Source: Acidobacteriota bacterium
Lineage (GTDB): Bacteria; Acidobacteriota; Blastocatellia; Pyrinomonadales; Pyrinomonadaceae
Assembly: GCA_029781855.1 (NCBI GenBank)
Contig: JAKOVX010000082.1
Coordinates: 1-32,202, forward strand
Direction of reading: 5' to 3'
Length of the DNA: 32,202 nucleotides
Below the pieces are notes generated by a model that saw only the letters and a list, made by a program, of their open reading frames with translations, made no database searches and was not told the origin of the DNA. The position numbers and the translations under genes were made by a program. Position 1 is the first letter of the stretch, and every line of letters begins with the position of its first letter. Below, piece by piece: positions 24,480 through 31,964 of this stretch.

Positions 24480-25334
24480 ATGAAACCGATCAAAGTTATT
24501 TTCAGCGTACTTATCCTAATTGTCGCCAGCGTAGGATTCGCGACCGCTCAAAAGCTAAAAGCCGAAGACGTGGTCGCAAAGCACCTTGAGTCGCTCGGAA
24601 CGCCCGAGGCCCGAGCCGCTGTCAAGAATATGATCGCGGTCGGCAATGGAATGTCGAAGTACCTTTCAACAGCGGATCTAAGTGCCGAGGGCCGGGTGGT
24701 GATCGCCTCGGATGGGCCGAAGTTCTTTTTGGGGATAAATCTCAACGGTACGTCCAATCGCTTTGCCGATGAGCTATTCACCTTCGATGGAGAAAGTTCG
24801 AATGCCGCCTTGCCCAGACAGGGCCAGCGTTCGAATCTAGGTTCTTTCGTCCAGTCCAACAAGATGATGATCGATCAGGGCCTGATGGGTGGAGAACTCT
24901 CGACGGGCTGGCTGCTGGCAAATCTCTCCAGCAATAAAGGCAAGTTGTCATTTGCCGGAACGAAAAAGATCGACGGAAAGGAATTATATGCGCTCGATTA
25001 TTCCAAGAAAGGCGGCGGCGATGTTGAGGTAACCCTTTATTTTGACAAGGATAACTTTCGTCATGTTCGAACCGAGTATCGTCGGATGTCGTCCGCCGGC
25101 ATCGGCGTCAAACCCGAGACGTCGTCACAGTACATCGAAACGAGATTCAAGGTCATTGAGGAGTTCGGCGACCACCGGGCCGAGGCAGGGCTAATGCTGC
25201 CGCACTCGTATCGGATCGTCTACTCGGCTAGCGGACAGTCGGGAACGGTTGAGATCGAGTGGAAATTTGCACTTACCGAGTTTGCTGTCAATCAGAAATT
25301 CGATCCTACTACTTTCAAACCCGCAGGAGAATAA
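24480..25334 (+). CDS. Secreted LolA-fold-like protein
   Basis: A 284-residue protein with a signal peptide (VLILIVASVGFATAQ) and an opening motif AEDVVAKHLESLGTPEARAAVKNMIAVGNG typical of acidobacterial outer-membrane lipoprotein-sorting-like proteins. Later strands (YALDYSKKGGGDVEVTLYFD, FRHVRTEYRR and LPHSYRIVYSASGQSGTVEIEW) fit the LolA fold, and the C-terminal FDPTTFKP is a common end in this group. Binding of a lipid or lipoprotein in the periplasm is the family-based guess. The start at 24480 follows AGAGGT. It lies 30 bases after dusB and only one base before the next gene. Confidence 0.82.
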   Translation: MKPIKVIFSVLILIVASVGFATAQKLKAEDVVAKHLESLGTPEARAAVKNMIAVGNGMSKYLSTADLSAEGRVVIASDGPKFFLGINLNGTSNRFADELFTFDGESSNAALPRQGQRSNLGSFVQSNKMMIDQGLMGGELSTGWLLANLSSNKGKLSFAGTKKIDGKELYALDYSKKGGGDVEVTLYFDKDNFRHVRTEYRRMSSAGIGVKPETSSQYIETRFKVIEEFGDHRAEAGLMLPHSYRIVYSASGQSGTVEIEWKFALTEFAVNQKFDPTTFKPAGE

Positions 25335-25335
25335 G

Positions 25336-25797
25336 GTGCTGAGTTTTAGAATCTTGATCTTGGCCGCGGTGCTGACGTTTGGAGCCTCGGTGTCTGCATT
25401 CGCTCAGACTCCGGTAAAGTTGGACACGCCGCAGTCGAAGGAGGTCGGCCCGATCCGGTCGTCGCCGGCCTATGCCGAGGCGATCCTGCGAAAGACCGAG
25501 CTTCAGGCCGAGCTCGAATCGATGCTGCCCGATTACACAGAGGAAAACCCGAAAGTGATAGACGCCCGGTTCGAGATCGGCGTACTGACCAAGGACATTG
25601 ATCGATTGTTCGGCGTACGGCCAACGGAAACCTCGAAATTGACCGAGGCTTTGGGCAAGTTGATCGTCCGACGTGCCGCGGTCGCGACCGAGCTACATCG
25701 CCTGATGCGTAGCTACAACAAAGATCACCCGGAAGTGAAACGGGCGCAGAGGCGGGTCGATATTTACGACGCCGCGATACGCGAGATCCTGGGATGA
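25336..25797 (+). CDS. Small secreted helical protein with an internal repeat
   Basis: A 153-residue protein starting with GTG, preceded by CAGGAGAA inside the end of the previous gene. A signal peptide (ILAAVLTFGASVSAFAQ) leads to a mostly helical, charged body. Two related segments are visible: LPDYTEENPKVIDARFEIGV and MRSYNKDHPEVKRAQRRVDI, each with Y-x-x-(E/D)-(N/H)-P-(K/E)-V followed by a helix. The P-x-V-K-x-x-x motif recalls coiled-coil parts of polysaccharide copolymerases (Wzz/GumC), but there is no second membrane segment and no catalytic site. I do not recognise the family. Confidence 0.75.
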   Translation: MLSFRILILAAVLTFGASVSAFAQTPVKLDTPQSKEVGPIRSSPAYAEAILRKTELQAELESMLPDYTEENPKVIDARFEIGVLTKDIDRLFGVRPTETSKLTEALGKLIVRRAAVATELHRLMRSYNKDHPEVKRAQRRVDIYDAAIREILG

Positions 25798-25799
25798 AA

Positions 25800-25826
25800 A
25801 AAGGCAAGCCCGTCAGGCTTGCCTTT
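25800..25826. terminator. Bidirectional terminator
   Basis: AAAGGCAAGCC at 25800-25810 and GGCTTGCCTTT at 25816-25826 form a perfect 11-bp stem with a five-base loop (CGTCA). The stem begins three bases after the stop codon of the small secreted protein and lies just past the stop of the SurA-like gene on the other strand. It has A/T-rich sides in both directions. Confidence 0.9.
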
Positions 25827-25848
25827 CTTGATTTGAACTGAAACTGAG

Positions 25849-26904
25849 TTAGTTGCCGGGCTTTGTCTTACGTTCATCGGCGAACAGGATCGGCGAAACC
25901 AGCGGCCGGTAGGTATCATTGATCTTGATGTAAGAGTCATTCCGAAGCGTCGCCATAAACTGTTTCTGCCGGTCCGCGAGCTTTTCTTTCATGATCTCCA
26001 GTCGGACCGCATTTTCGTCGAATTCCGACTCGCTGCTCGCCGCTGTTCGGTCGTCCACCCGAAAGATGCTCACGCCCGTATCGTCCGCCTCGACCGGATC
26101 CGAGATCCCGCCGACCTTCACATTCTTGACCGCCGCCGCGTATTTTTCGTTCAGGTCTCTCTCAGCGAGCGGATCGACCTTACCTTTATTATCCTTGACT
26201 TCGGGCCTGTCCGAGTTCTCGACCGCCACCTTCGCAAAATCTGCGCCCCCGCGAAGCTCCTCGACGAGCTTTTTGGCGTTGGCTCGGACCGCGGCTTCGT
26301 CCCGGCCTGCAAATCCTAGGAATATTTCGCTCAAACTTATCATCGCCGGCTTGGTGAATTTTTCTTTGTGGGCCTCGTAATATTTCTTTAGATCACTTCC
26401 GGTCGCTTCCCAATACAACTTTGCCTGGACCTCTCGTTGAAGCACGAGGTCGCGAGTCGCCTGCTTTCTCCAGAGCTCGCGGATCTCCGTCGGATCGACA
26501 CCCTGTTTTCGCATTTCTTCGTACAGCGAGTCCAGGGTCTTCATGTTGTACTGCTTCATGATCTGGACGAACCGGGCGTTGATGTTTGCGTCGATCTCCT
26601 GTTCGAGACCGAGCTCCTTGGATTTTTGGATGATGAGTTCTTCGTTGATGAGGTTTGCTATCAGCTCGCCACGCTTTTCCTCGATGAGCTTTTGTGCGTC
26701 TTCGCGCTTCATTCCTTCCTGGACTTTAGAATCGACGGCGTCCTTCATCTCTCGTGTGACGCTCGAAAGCGTGATCACGCCATCGTTCACCTGGGCGACG
26801 ACCTCATCGACGACCTTCGTCTCCGTTTCCTGAGCGGCGACCGCCGAAGCGAGCATCGCGATACCGACAAGCGCAATTCCGAACTGTATGGATAATTTCA
26901 TCAA
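25849..26904 (-). CDS. SurA-like periplasmic chaperone / peptidyl-prolyl isomerase
   Basis: A 351-residue protein with a signal peptide (IALVGIAMLASAVAAQ). The N-terminal part has the SurA_N pattern VVDEVVAQVNDGVITLSSV and EKRGELIANLINEELIIQKS with long helices to about 175. A parvulin-type domain follows (KPAMISLSEIFLGF, KKLVEELRGGADFAKVAVENSD, DLNEKYAAAVKNVKVGGISDPVEADDTGVSIFRV), then a C-terminal helix. It would fold outer membrane proteins on their way across the periplasm. Two adjacent ATG codons could serve as start; the second is three bases later. The ribosome binding site is TAGGAGT. It fits the large receptor and other exported proteins in this region. Confidence 0.9.
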   Translation of the reverse strand: MMKLSIQFGIALVGIAMLASAVAAQETETKVVDEVVAQVNDGVITLSSVTREMKDAVDSKVQEGMKREDAQKLIEEKRGELIANLINEELIIQKSKELGLEQEIDANINARFVQIMKQYNMKTLDSLYEEMRKQGVDPTEIRELWRKQATRDLVLQREVQAKLYWEATGSDLKKYYEAHKEKFTKPAMISLSEIFLGFAGRDEAAVRANAKKLVEELRGGADFAKVAVENSDRPEVKDNKGKVDPLAERDLNEKYAAAVKNVKVGGISDPVEADDTGVSIFRVDDRTAASSESEFDENAVRLEIMKEKLADRQKQFMATLRNDSYIKINDTYRPLVSPILFADERKTKPGN

Positions 26905-27083
26905 CTACTCCTAATAAAGGCAAAACAAACTTATATCGTTCTACGCTGACTTTTGCAACTGAGGGTTAAGATGCACAAACGGGTCGACGCGTTTATCGGC
27001 AGGAAAATTCTTGAAGAATCCGTGAAACCGACCGCGATTCGCCGTTTATTTAAAGAGAAGGTCTGCTCGGCCTGCCGCTCAAA

Positions 27084-27740
27084 ATGCACAAGAAGTGTCG
27101 TGATTGCCAGTTGGTAAATTTCTCCGGGGCCGTCAAATGCTCCAGGTGTGGTTCGGTCCTCGAACTGATTCCCGATCGATCTGCCATCGTAGAAGATCCC
27201 GGAAACACATTTCGACGACGGGCGTCCGTCTGCGTTCTCGTCTGCATCGTTCTGCTCGCGGGATTCTATCTCTCGCTTATCGGTTCCGCCAGATCGCTGT
27301 CGTGGGAGCAGGAGCAAACTGTCCGGAATGCCATTGCCGTACTTCGGGACAAAGGATTTAGCGACGAGGTGCTTTTGTTGGACAATTTCGCCGTCTTTCG
27401 CGGCACGGACAACTGGCTGAACGCCTCCGTGGCAAAAGAGAATGCCTATGCAGCGACGAATTTTCCGTTCGAGATAATCACACTTTACCCTGATTACTTC
27501 ACCTATCCGGTTGACGATACCGAGCGTGCCGCCATCCTGCTCCATGAAGCAAAGCATCTCGCCGGCAAGGACGAACACGACGCATACGAATTTGTCTGGA
27601 AACACCGCAAACAGCTCGGTTGGACGGCGGATAAGTACGGCGGTTCACCTGTCTGGCAAAATATCCGACAGCAAACGCGGGATAATGTGCCTCTCCTCTT
27701 CGTATGCAACGCGAATAATTTCGGCGATTGCACGCAGTGA
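27084..27740 (+). CDS. Zinc-ribbon membrane protein with a HEAKH metallopeptidase-like motif
   Basis: A 218-residue protein with three parts: a zinc ribbon (C5-x2-C8 and C19-x2-C22), a membrane segment at about 48-66, and an extracytoplasmic domain with ILLHEAKHLAGKDEHDAYEFVW at 151-172. HEAKH fits the HExxH zinc-peptidase motif, with D163, E164 or H165 as possible third ligands. If active, it would be a membrane-bound protease with a cytoplasmic zinc ribbon. I know no named family with this order. No clear ribosome binding site precedes the ATG, which leaves the start uncertain. The gene converges on mfd, with three bases between the stops and no terminator. Confidence 0.8.
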   Translation: MHKKCRDCQLVNFSGAVKCSRCGSVLELIPDRSAIVEDPGNTFRRRASVCVLVCIVLLAGFYLSLIGSARSLSWEQEQTVRNAIAVLRDKGFSDEVLLLDNFAVFRGTDNWLNASVAKENAYAATNFPFEIITLYPDYFTYPVDDTERAAILLHEAKHLAGKDEHDAYEFVWKHRKQLGWTADKYGGSPVWQNIRQQTRDNVPLLFVCNANNFGDCTQ

Positions 27741-27743
27741 CCT

Positions 27744-30700
27744 CTAAGAGCGGATGGCATCGAGTACATCCCGCCCGAGTGCGATCAGGTCGCCATCAGC
27801 GGCATTCGCCCTGAGGATGCCATTTGGTGAAAAGCTCGAACCTTCGTTTTCGCCGAGATACTGCATAAGCCTTTCGGGCGAGACGCGGGCGTTTTCACCA
27901 AGTTTCACGGCAATGCCGTCCGCCGTCTTGTCGATCGAGACGATCGCCATCTTTTCAGCAAGTTTACGTAATCTGCCATAGGCGAAAAGGTTGTCGACCG
28001 AACGCGGAATGCGGCCGTAGCGGTCCTCGATCTCTGCGTGGATCTTCATCAATTCCTCTTCTGTTTCGGCCGACGAGATGCGTTTATAGGTGCGAAGACG
28101 CTGGCTTGCCTCCGAAATGTAGTCCTTCGGGATCGAAACATCGACGCCGAGATTGATCGAGACGCTGGTCTCGTCGGCGATCTCGTCGCCGCGGATCTCG
28201 GCGATCGTCCGCTCGAGCATTTTGGTGTAAAGGTCGAATCCAAGTGCGTCGAGATGCCCGGATTGCTGCCCGCCGAGGATGTTGCCGGCACCGCGTAACT
28301 CGAGATCGAGAGCGGCAAGCCGAAATCCTGCGCCGAGATCCGAAAATTCGCGGATCGCCGACAAACGCCGTCTCGCGATCGGCGTCAATTCCAGCTCGCT
28401 GGCGATCAATAGATACGCGTACGCACGGCGATTCGAACGCCCGACTCGGCCGCGAAGCTGATACAGCTGCGATAGGCCGTAATTGTCGGCACGGTTGATG
28501 ATGATCGTGTTTGCCCGAGGAATGTCGATGCCGTTCTCAATGATCGTCGTCGCCACCAGCACGTCGTATTTGTAATCGACGAAATCGAGCATCACCTCTT
28601 CCATTTCCTTTTCATTCATTTGCCCGTGGCCGATCGCGACGCGGGCAGATGGCACGATCTTCTGAACGAGTGCGGCGATGGCTTCGATCGTCTCGACGCG
28701 GTTGTGAATGAAAAATATCTGGCCGCCGCGGGCAAGTTCGAGCTCGATCGCCGATCTGATAACGCCCTCCGAAAATTGTACGACCTGCGTGTTGATGGCG
28801 AGGCGGTCGCGGGGCGGCGTTTCGATCACGGACATATCACGCATGCCGAGCAGCGACATGTTGAGCGTCCGCGGGATCGGCGTTGCCGAAAGCGTAAGCA
28901 CATCGACCTTCTTCTTTAATTGCTTGAGCTTTTCCTTGTGCCCGACGCCGAATCGCTGTTCTTCGTCGACGACTACAAGCCCGAGTTTCGGCATTGGCAC
29001 GTCATTCGATAGGATGCGGTGCGTGCCGATGAGCACATCGACCTCACCCTTTCCGGCAAGTTCGGCAACGGCCTTCTGCTCCTTGCTAGAACGGAAGCGG
29101 GAAAGAAGCTCGACCTTAACGGGAAACGCAGCGAATCTCTTCTTAAATGTCTCGAAATGCTGGTATGCAAGCACCGTCGTCGGTGTTAACACCGCAGCCT
29201 GCTTGCCATCCATCACTGCCTTAAAGGCGGCCCGCATCGCGACCTCGGTCTTGCCGTAACCAACGTCGCCAATGATCAGCCGGTCCATCGGCGTCGGTGT
29301 TTCCATGTCTGTCTTGACGTCCTCGATCGCGGCGGCCTGATCGACTGTCAGGTCGTAGGGAAACGCGTCCTCAAATTCGTGCTGCCACGGTGCATCCGGC
29401 GGAAAGGCGTGCCCGCTGACGAGCTTGCGTTCGGCATATAGTTTTAGCAGCTCGTCGGCCATATCGCGCATCGCGCGTTTTGCTTTGGCTTTCGTCTTTT
29501 GCCAGCCGATGCCGCCGAGACGGTCAAGCGTCGGCTGTGTCGCCTCGCCGGACGAGTACCGCGAAACGAGGTCCATTCGCTCGACGGGCACGAAGAGCTT
29601 GGCGTTCTCGTTGTAAATGAGCAGCATGAACTCGCGTTCTGCGCCCTGCGACGAGATGGTCTGGAGGCCGTCAAAGCGTCCAATGCCGTGGTCGACATGA
29701 ACAACGTAATCGCCCGTTTTCAGGTCTCGGAAATCCGAGATGAACGCACCGAGTTTTGATCTGCCGGTCTTCAATTTCGATCGGCGTCCGCCCGACGGCA
29801 ATTCGCCGGGAGCGGCGTCGCCGAAAATATCGCCGTCGTTATAAACCTTCATTTCGAAGGCCGGCAGCTCAAACCCGCTCGAGAGGTCGCCGACCCGCAC
29901 GGCGTCCGAAACGAGCGGGGAATCGTATTCACGTAAAATTTCGACAATACGCTCGGCCATTCCCGGCGTTTGGGTAACGATCTCGGTTTTGCCTTGCGGC
30001 CCGAACGCCTTCGCGCTCGAGCTGAGATCACTGACGAACGCCGGAATATCGCCGTGAAATTTCCTTGTAGATCGTGACTGTATCTCGAGTTCGACGGCCT
30101 TTTCGGCGGTCGGGAACATAAACAGCGGCGATGTTTCCGACGATTCGCCGACGGCAAATTCCTCATCCGTCACGGCTGCCGTTCGCCCGAGTGAACGCAG
30201 CTCCAGCCGCGACGTCCCGGCGAGAACCGTCCGCAATTCCTCGGGCGATGCGAAAAGTTCGTTGGGTTCGAGGCCGAAGTCGCCCGCCTCGGCGAGAGCC
30301 TGATAATGCGAACCGACATGTTCGTAGGTCTCAGCGAGCGAGTGTTCGACGGCTGTCGGTTCGTCGATCACAAAAACGCATTCGGACAAATGATCGAATA
30401 CGGTCGCTCCCAGCGGACGCACCAGCGGCAGAAGGAATTCCCAGCCCGAGAACATCTCGCCTTCGTCGGCGAAGTCGGTCCTGTCCTTCAGGTTTCGGAA
30501 GTATTTCTCGTCGCCAAATCGCTCCCGGGCGAAAAATGCCCAGTCCTTAAGGTCCTGAGCCGAAACCGCGATCTCACGCATCGGAGCGACGGCAATCTCC
30601 TTCAATTGGCCGGTCGAAAGCTGCGTGTCCGGGTCGAACGAGCGGATCGAGTCGACAGTATCGCCGAAAAACTCGATCCTCACCGGTGCATCCGCGTCCG

Positions 30701-31238
30701 GCGACCAAACATCCACGATGCCGCCGCGTACGGAAAACTGCCCCGGCCCGAAAAGCGGTTCCTCGCGAACGTAGCCACCCGCAAACAGCCGTTCGATCAG
30801 TACCTCGGGCGGAAAATCAGCGTCCCGGACAAGTACGCAACCAAGCGACGCGATCTCGTCCGGCGTTACGGTTCGTTGGATCAGCGATCTCGCCGAGAGA
30901 ATTACAAAATTGTGTTCACCGCGGCGAAGCTGCCACAAGGCGAGAGCACGGCGTTCCTGTGTTTCGGCGTGCGGAGAGGTTCCCGAGTACGGATCCGCCT
31001 CGAATGACGGCAGAGTGACGATCCTCGTGGTCGCGGAGTCGCCGAAGAATGCGAGGTCCGTTTCCCACGATTCGAGCTCGCCGTTCGATTCCGTTACGAT
31101 CGCGAAGGTCTTGCCGGTCTCTGCCTGGAGCTTCGACAGCACGAACGCCTTGGCTGCGACCGATGTCAGGCCGCTAAGGCTAACGACCCTCGAGCCCTTT
31201 TCAATCTCACGCTTTAACTTGTCGAACTCATTCGCCAT
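27744..31238 (-). CDS. mfd: Transcription-repair coupling factor Mfd
   Basis: A 1164-residue DNA translocase. The N-terminal UvrB-like part includes TLPSFEADPYSGTSPHAETQERR and the FGPGQFSVRGGIVDVWSP region. The RNA-polymerase interacting domain (about residues 475-555) has LKTGDYVVHVDHGIGRFDGL. The helicase domains carry GDVGYGKTEVAMRAA (Walker A), VDEEQRFGVGHKE (DEEQ box), LSATPIPRTLNMSL, and ENGIDIPRANTIIINRADN with QLRGRVGRS. The C-terminal TRCF domain follows. It removes stalled RNA polymerase from lesions and recruits UvrA. I chose the ATG at 31238: the extra 39 upstream codons form an unlikely basic extension and include repeat DNA. No strong ribosome binding site is visible. Confidence 0.97.
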   Translation of the reverse strand: MANEFDKLKREIEKGSRVVSLSGLTSVAAKAFVLSKLQAETGKTFAIVTESNGELESWETDLAFFGDSATTRIVTLPSFEADPYSGTSPHAETQERRALALWQLRRGEHNFVILSARSLIQRTVTPDEIASLGCVLVRDADFPPEVLIERLFAGGYVREEPLFGPGQFSVRGGIVDVWSPDADAPVRIEFFGDTVDSIRSFDPDTQLSTGQLKEIAVAPMREIAVSAQDLKDWAFFARERFGDEKYFRNLKDRTDFADEGEMFSGWEFLLPLVRPLGATVFDHLSECVFVIDEPTAVEHSLAETYEHVGSHYQALAEAGDFGLEPNELFASPEELRTVLAGTSRLELRSLGRTAAVTDEEFAVGESSETSPLFMFPTAEKAVELEIQSRSTRKFHGDIPAFVSDLSSSAKAFGPQGKTEIVTQTPGMAERIVEILREYDSPLVSDAVRVGDLSSGFELPAFEMKVYNDGDIFGDAAPGELPSGGRRSKLKTGRSKLGAFISDFRDLKTGDYVVHVDHGIGRFDGLQTISSQGAEREFMLLIYNENAKLFVPVERMDLVSRYSSGEATQPTLDRLGGIGWQKTKAKAKRAMRDMADELLKLYAERKLVSGHAFPPDAPWQHEFEDAFPYDLTVDQAAAIEDVKTDMETPTPMDRLIIGDVGYGKTEVAMRAAFKAVMDGKQAAVLTPTTVLAYQHFETFKKRFAAFPVKVELLSRFRSSKEQKAVAELAGKGEVDVLIGTHRILSNDVPMPKLGLVVVDEEQRFGVGHKEKLKQLKKKVDVLTLSATPIPRTLNMSLLGMRDMSVIETPPRDRLAINTQVVQFSEGVIRSAIELELARGGQIFFIHNRVETIEAIAALVQKIVPSARVAIGHGQMNEKEMEEVMLDFVDYKYDVLVATTIIENGIDIPRANTIIINRADNYGLSQLYQLRGRVGRSNRRAYAYLLIASELELTPIARRRLSAIREFSDLGAGFRLAALDLELRGAGNILGGQQSGHLDALGFDLYTKMLERTIAEIRGDEIADETSVSINLGVDVSIPKDYISEASQRLRTYKRISSAETEEELMKIHAEIEDRYGRIPRSVDNLFAYGRLRKLAEKMAIVSIDKTADGIAVKLGENARVSPERLMQYLGENEGSSFSPNGILRANAADGDLIALGRDVLDAIRS

Positions 31239-31250
31239 AAACGCACTTAG

Positions 31251-31293
31251 CCGCAGAAAACGCGTTGCGGGCAGCCCAAGCGTTCTCCTGCGG
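31251..31293. repeat. Imperfect inverted repeat just before mfd
   Basis: CCGCAGAAAACGC at 31251-31263 and GCGTTCTCCTGCGG at 31280-31293 form an imperfect stem with a 16-base spacer. The arms resemble the CGCAGAG-type repeats around the GxxExxY gene. The stem lies within the leader of mfd, 13 bases before its start codon, so it may affect translation. I see no T-run after it. Confidence 0.55.
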
Positions 31294-31415
31294 TGTTTAC
31301 ATTTTGACACATTCATCGGAAGTTTGCCGAGACTTAGGCCGTTAACTATAATCATCGATACTTTTATGGTTTTTCTCTCCGCGATTCACAGCGATGAACA
31401 AATGCAGAGTCGTAT

Positions 31416-31456
31416 TTAACGCGGAGAACGGAGCGGAAGACGCAGAGAGCAGAGAG
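31416..31456 (+). repeat. CGCAGAG-type purine-rich repeat, left copy
   Basis: It begins TTAACGCGGAGAACGGAG and continues GAAGACGCAGAGAGCAGAGAG, ending eight bases before the GxxExxY start codon. The purine run probably serves as its ribosome binding site. An imperfect inverted copy of its first part (CTCTCCGCG) lies upstream at 31375-31383. It matches the copies at 31851-31894 (inverted) and 31913-31959 (direct). Confidence 0.8.
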
Positions 31457-31463
31457 TCGCAAA

Positions 31464-31850
31464 ATGGTTTACCATAACCAAATTACCGAAGGCATAATCG
31501 GAGCGGCCATCGAGGTTCATAAGCGACTCGGACCCGGGCTTCTGGAATCCGCTTATCAGGAATGTCTTGCCCGCGAATTGCTGCTGAGAAATATCACGTT
31601 CGAACGTGAAGTTCCGGTTCCGGTCGTCTATAAAGGCGTTCATCTTGAATGCGGCTATCGGTTAGATTTCCTCGTGAACAAAGCAGTGGTTGTTGAGATC
31701 AAGGCGGTCGATGGAATTCCTCCGGTTTTTGAGGCTCAATTGGTTACATATTTGAGTCTCGGCGGCTGGCAGGTAGGCCTTTTGATCAATTTTAATGTTT
31801 TAATGCTAAAGGACGGCATTAGAAGAAGAGTATTGAATTACCAAGAATAG
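31464..31850 (+). CDS. GxxExxY protein
   Basis: A 128-residue protein of the GxxExxY family (TIGR04256). The name-giving motif is GLLESAY at 24-30. The order [25 protein letters not shown], then [20 protein letters not shown] and [23 protein letters not shown], with D-x(n)-E-x-K (RLDFLV...VEIKA) resembles the PD-(D/E)xK nuclease core and suggests a nucleic-acid enzyme. The family's function is not established. Members are often found in many copies per genome in Blastocatellia, Planctomycetes and Bacteroidetes. Here the gene is bracketed by purine-rich repeats in inverted orientation and lies between mfd and probable lysS. Confidence 0.95.
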   Translation: MVYHNQITEGIIGAAIEVHKRLGPGLLESAYQECLARELLLRNITFEREVPVPVVYKGVHLECGYRLDFLVNKAVVVEIKAVDGIPPVFEAQLVTYLSLGGWQVGLLINFNVLMLKDGIRRRVLNYQE

Positions 31851-31894
31851 ATCTCCCCGTTCTCCGCGTCTTTCTCCATACCCTCTGCGTTTAA
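31851..31894 (-). repeat. CGCAGAG-type repeat, inverted right copy
   Basis: Starting right after the GxxExxY stop codon, this segment is an inverted relative of the left copy: its reverse complement begins TTAAACGCAGAGG and continues GAGAAAGACGCGGAGAACGG. The two copies bracket the gene as imperfect inverted repeats of about 40 bases, and an RNA of the unit could fold into one long stem. Confidence 0.8.
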
Positions 31895-31912
31895 TTTTTG
31901 ATTAACATTTTT

Positions 31913-31959
31913 CAACGCAGAGTACGGAGAGTAAGACGCAGAGATCGGAGAGAAGAAAA
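31913..31959 (+). repeat. CGCAGAG-type repeat, third copy
   Basis: CAACGCAGAGTACGGAGAG followed by TAAGACGCAGAGATCGGAGAG repeats the left copy in direct orientation. It ends five bases before the start codon of the next gene and may provide its ribosome binding site. An AT-rich segment of about 18 bases separates it from the inverted copy. Confidence 0.8.
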
Positions 31960-31964
31960 GAATT

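Noticed and set aside
26931..27605. 224-codon minus-strand frame.
   Set aside because: It opposes the zinc-ribbon/HEAKH gene and lacks any recognisable motif.
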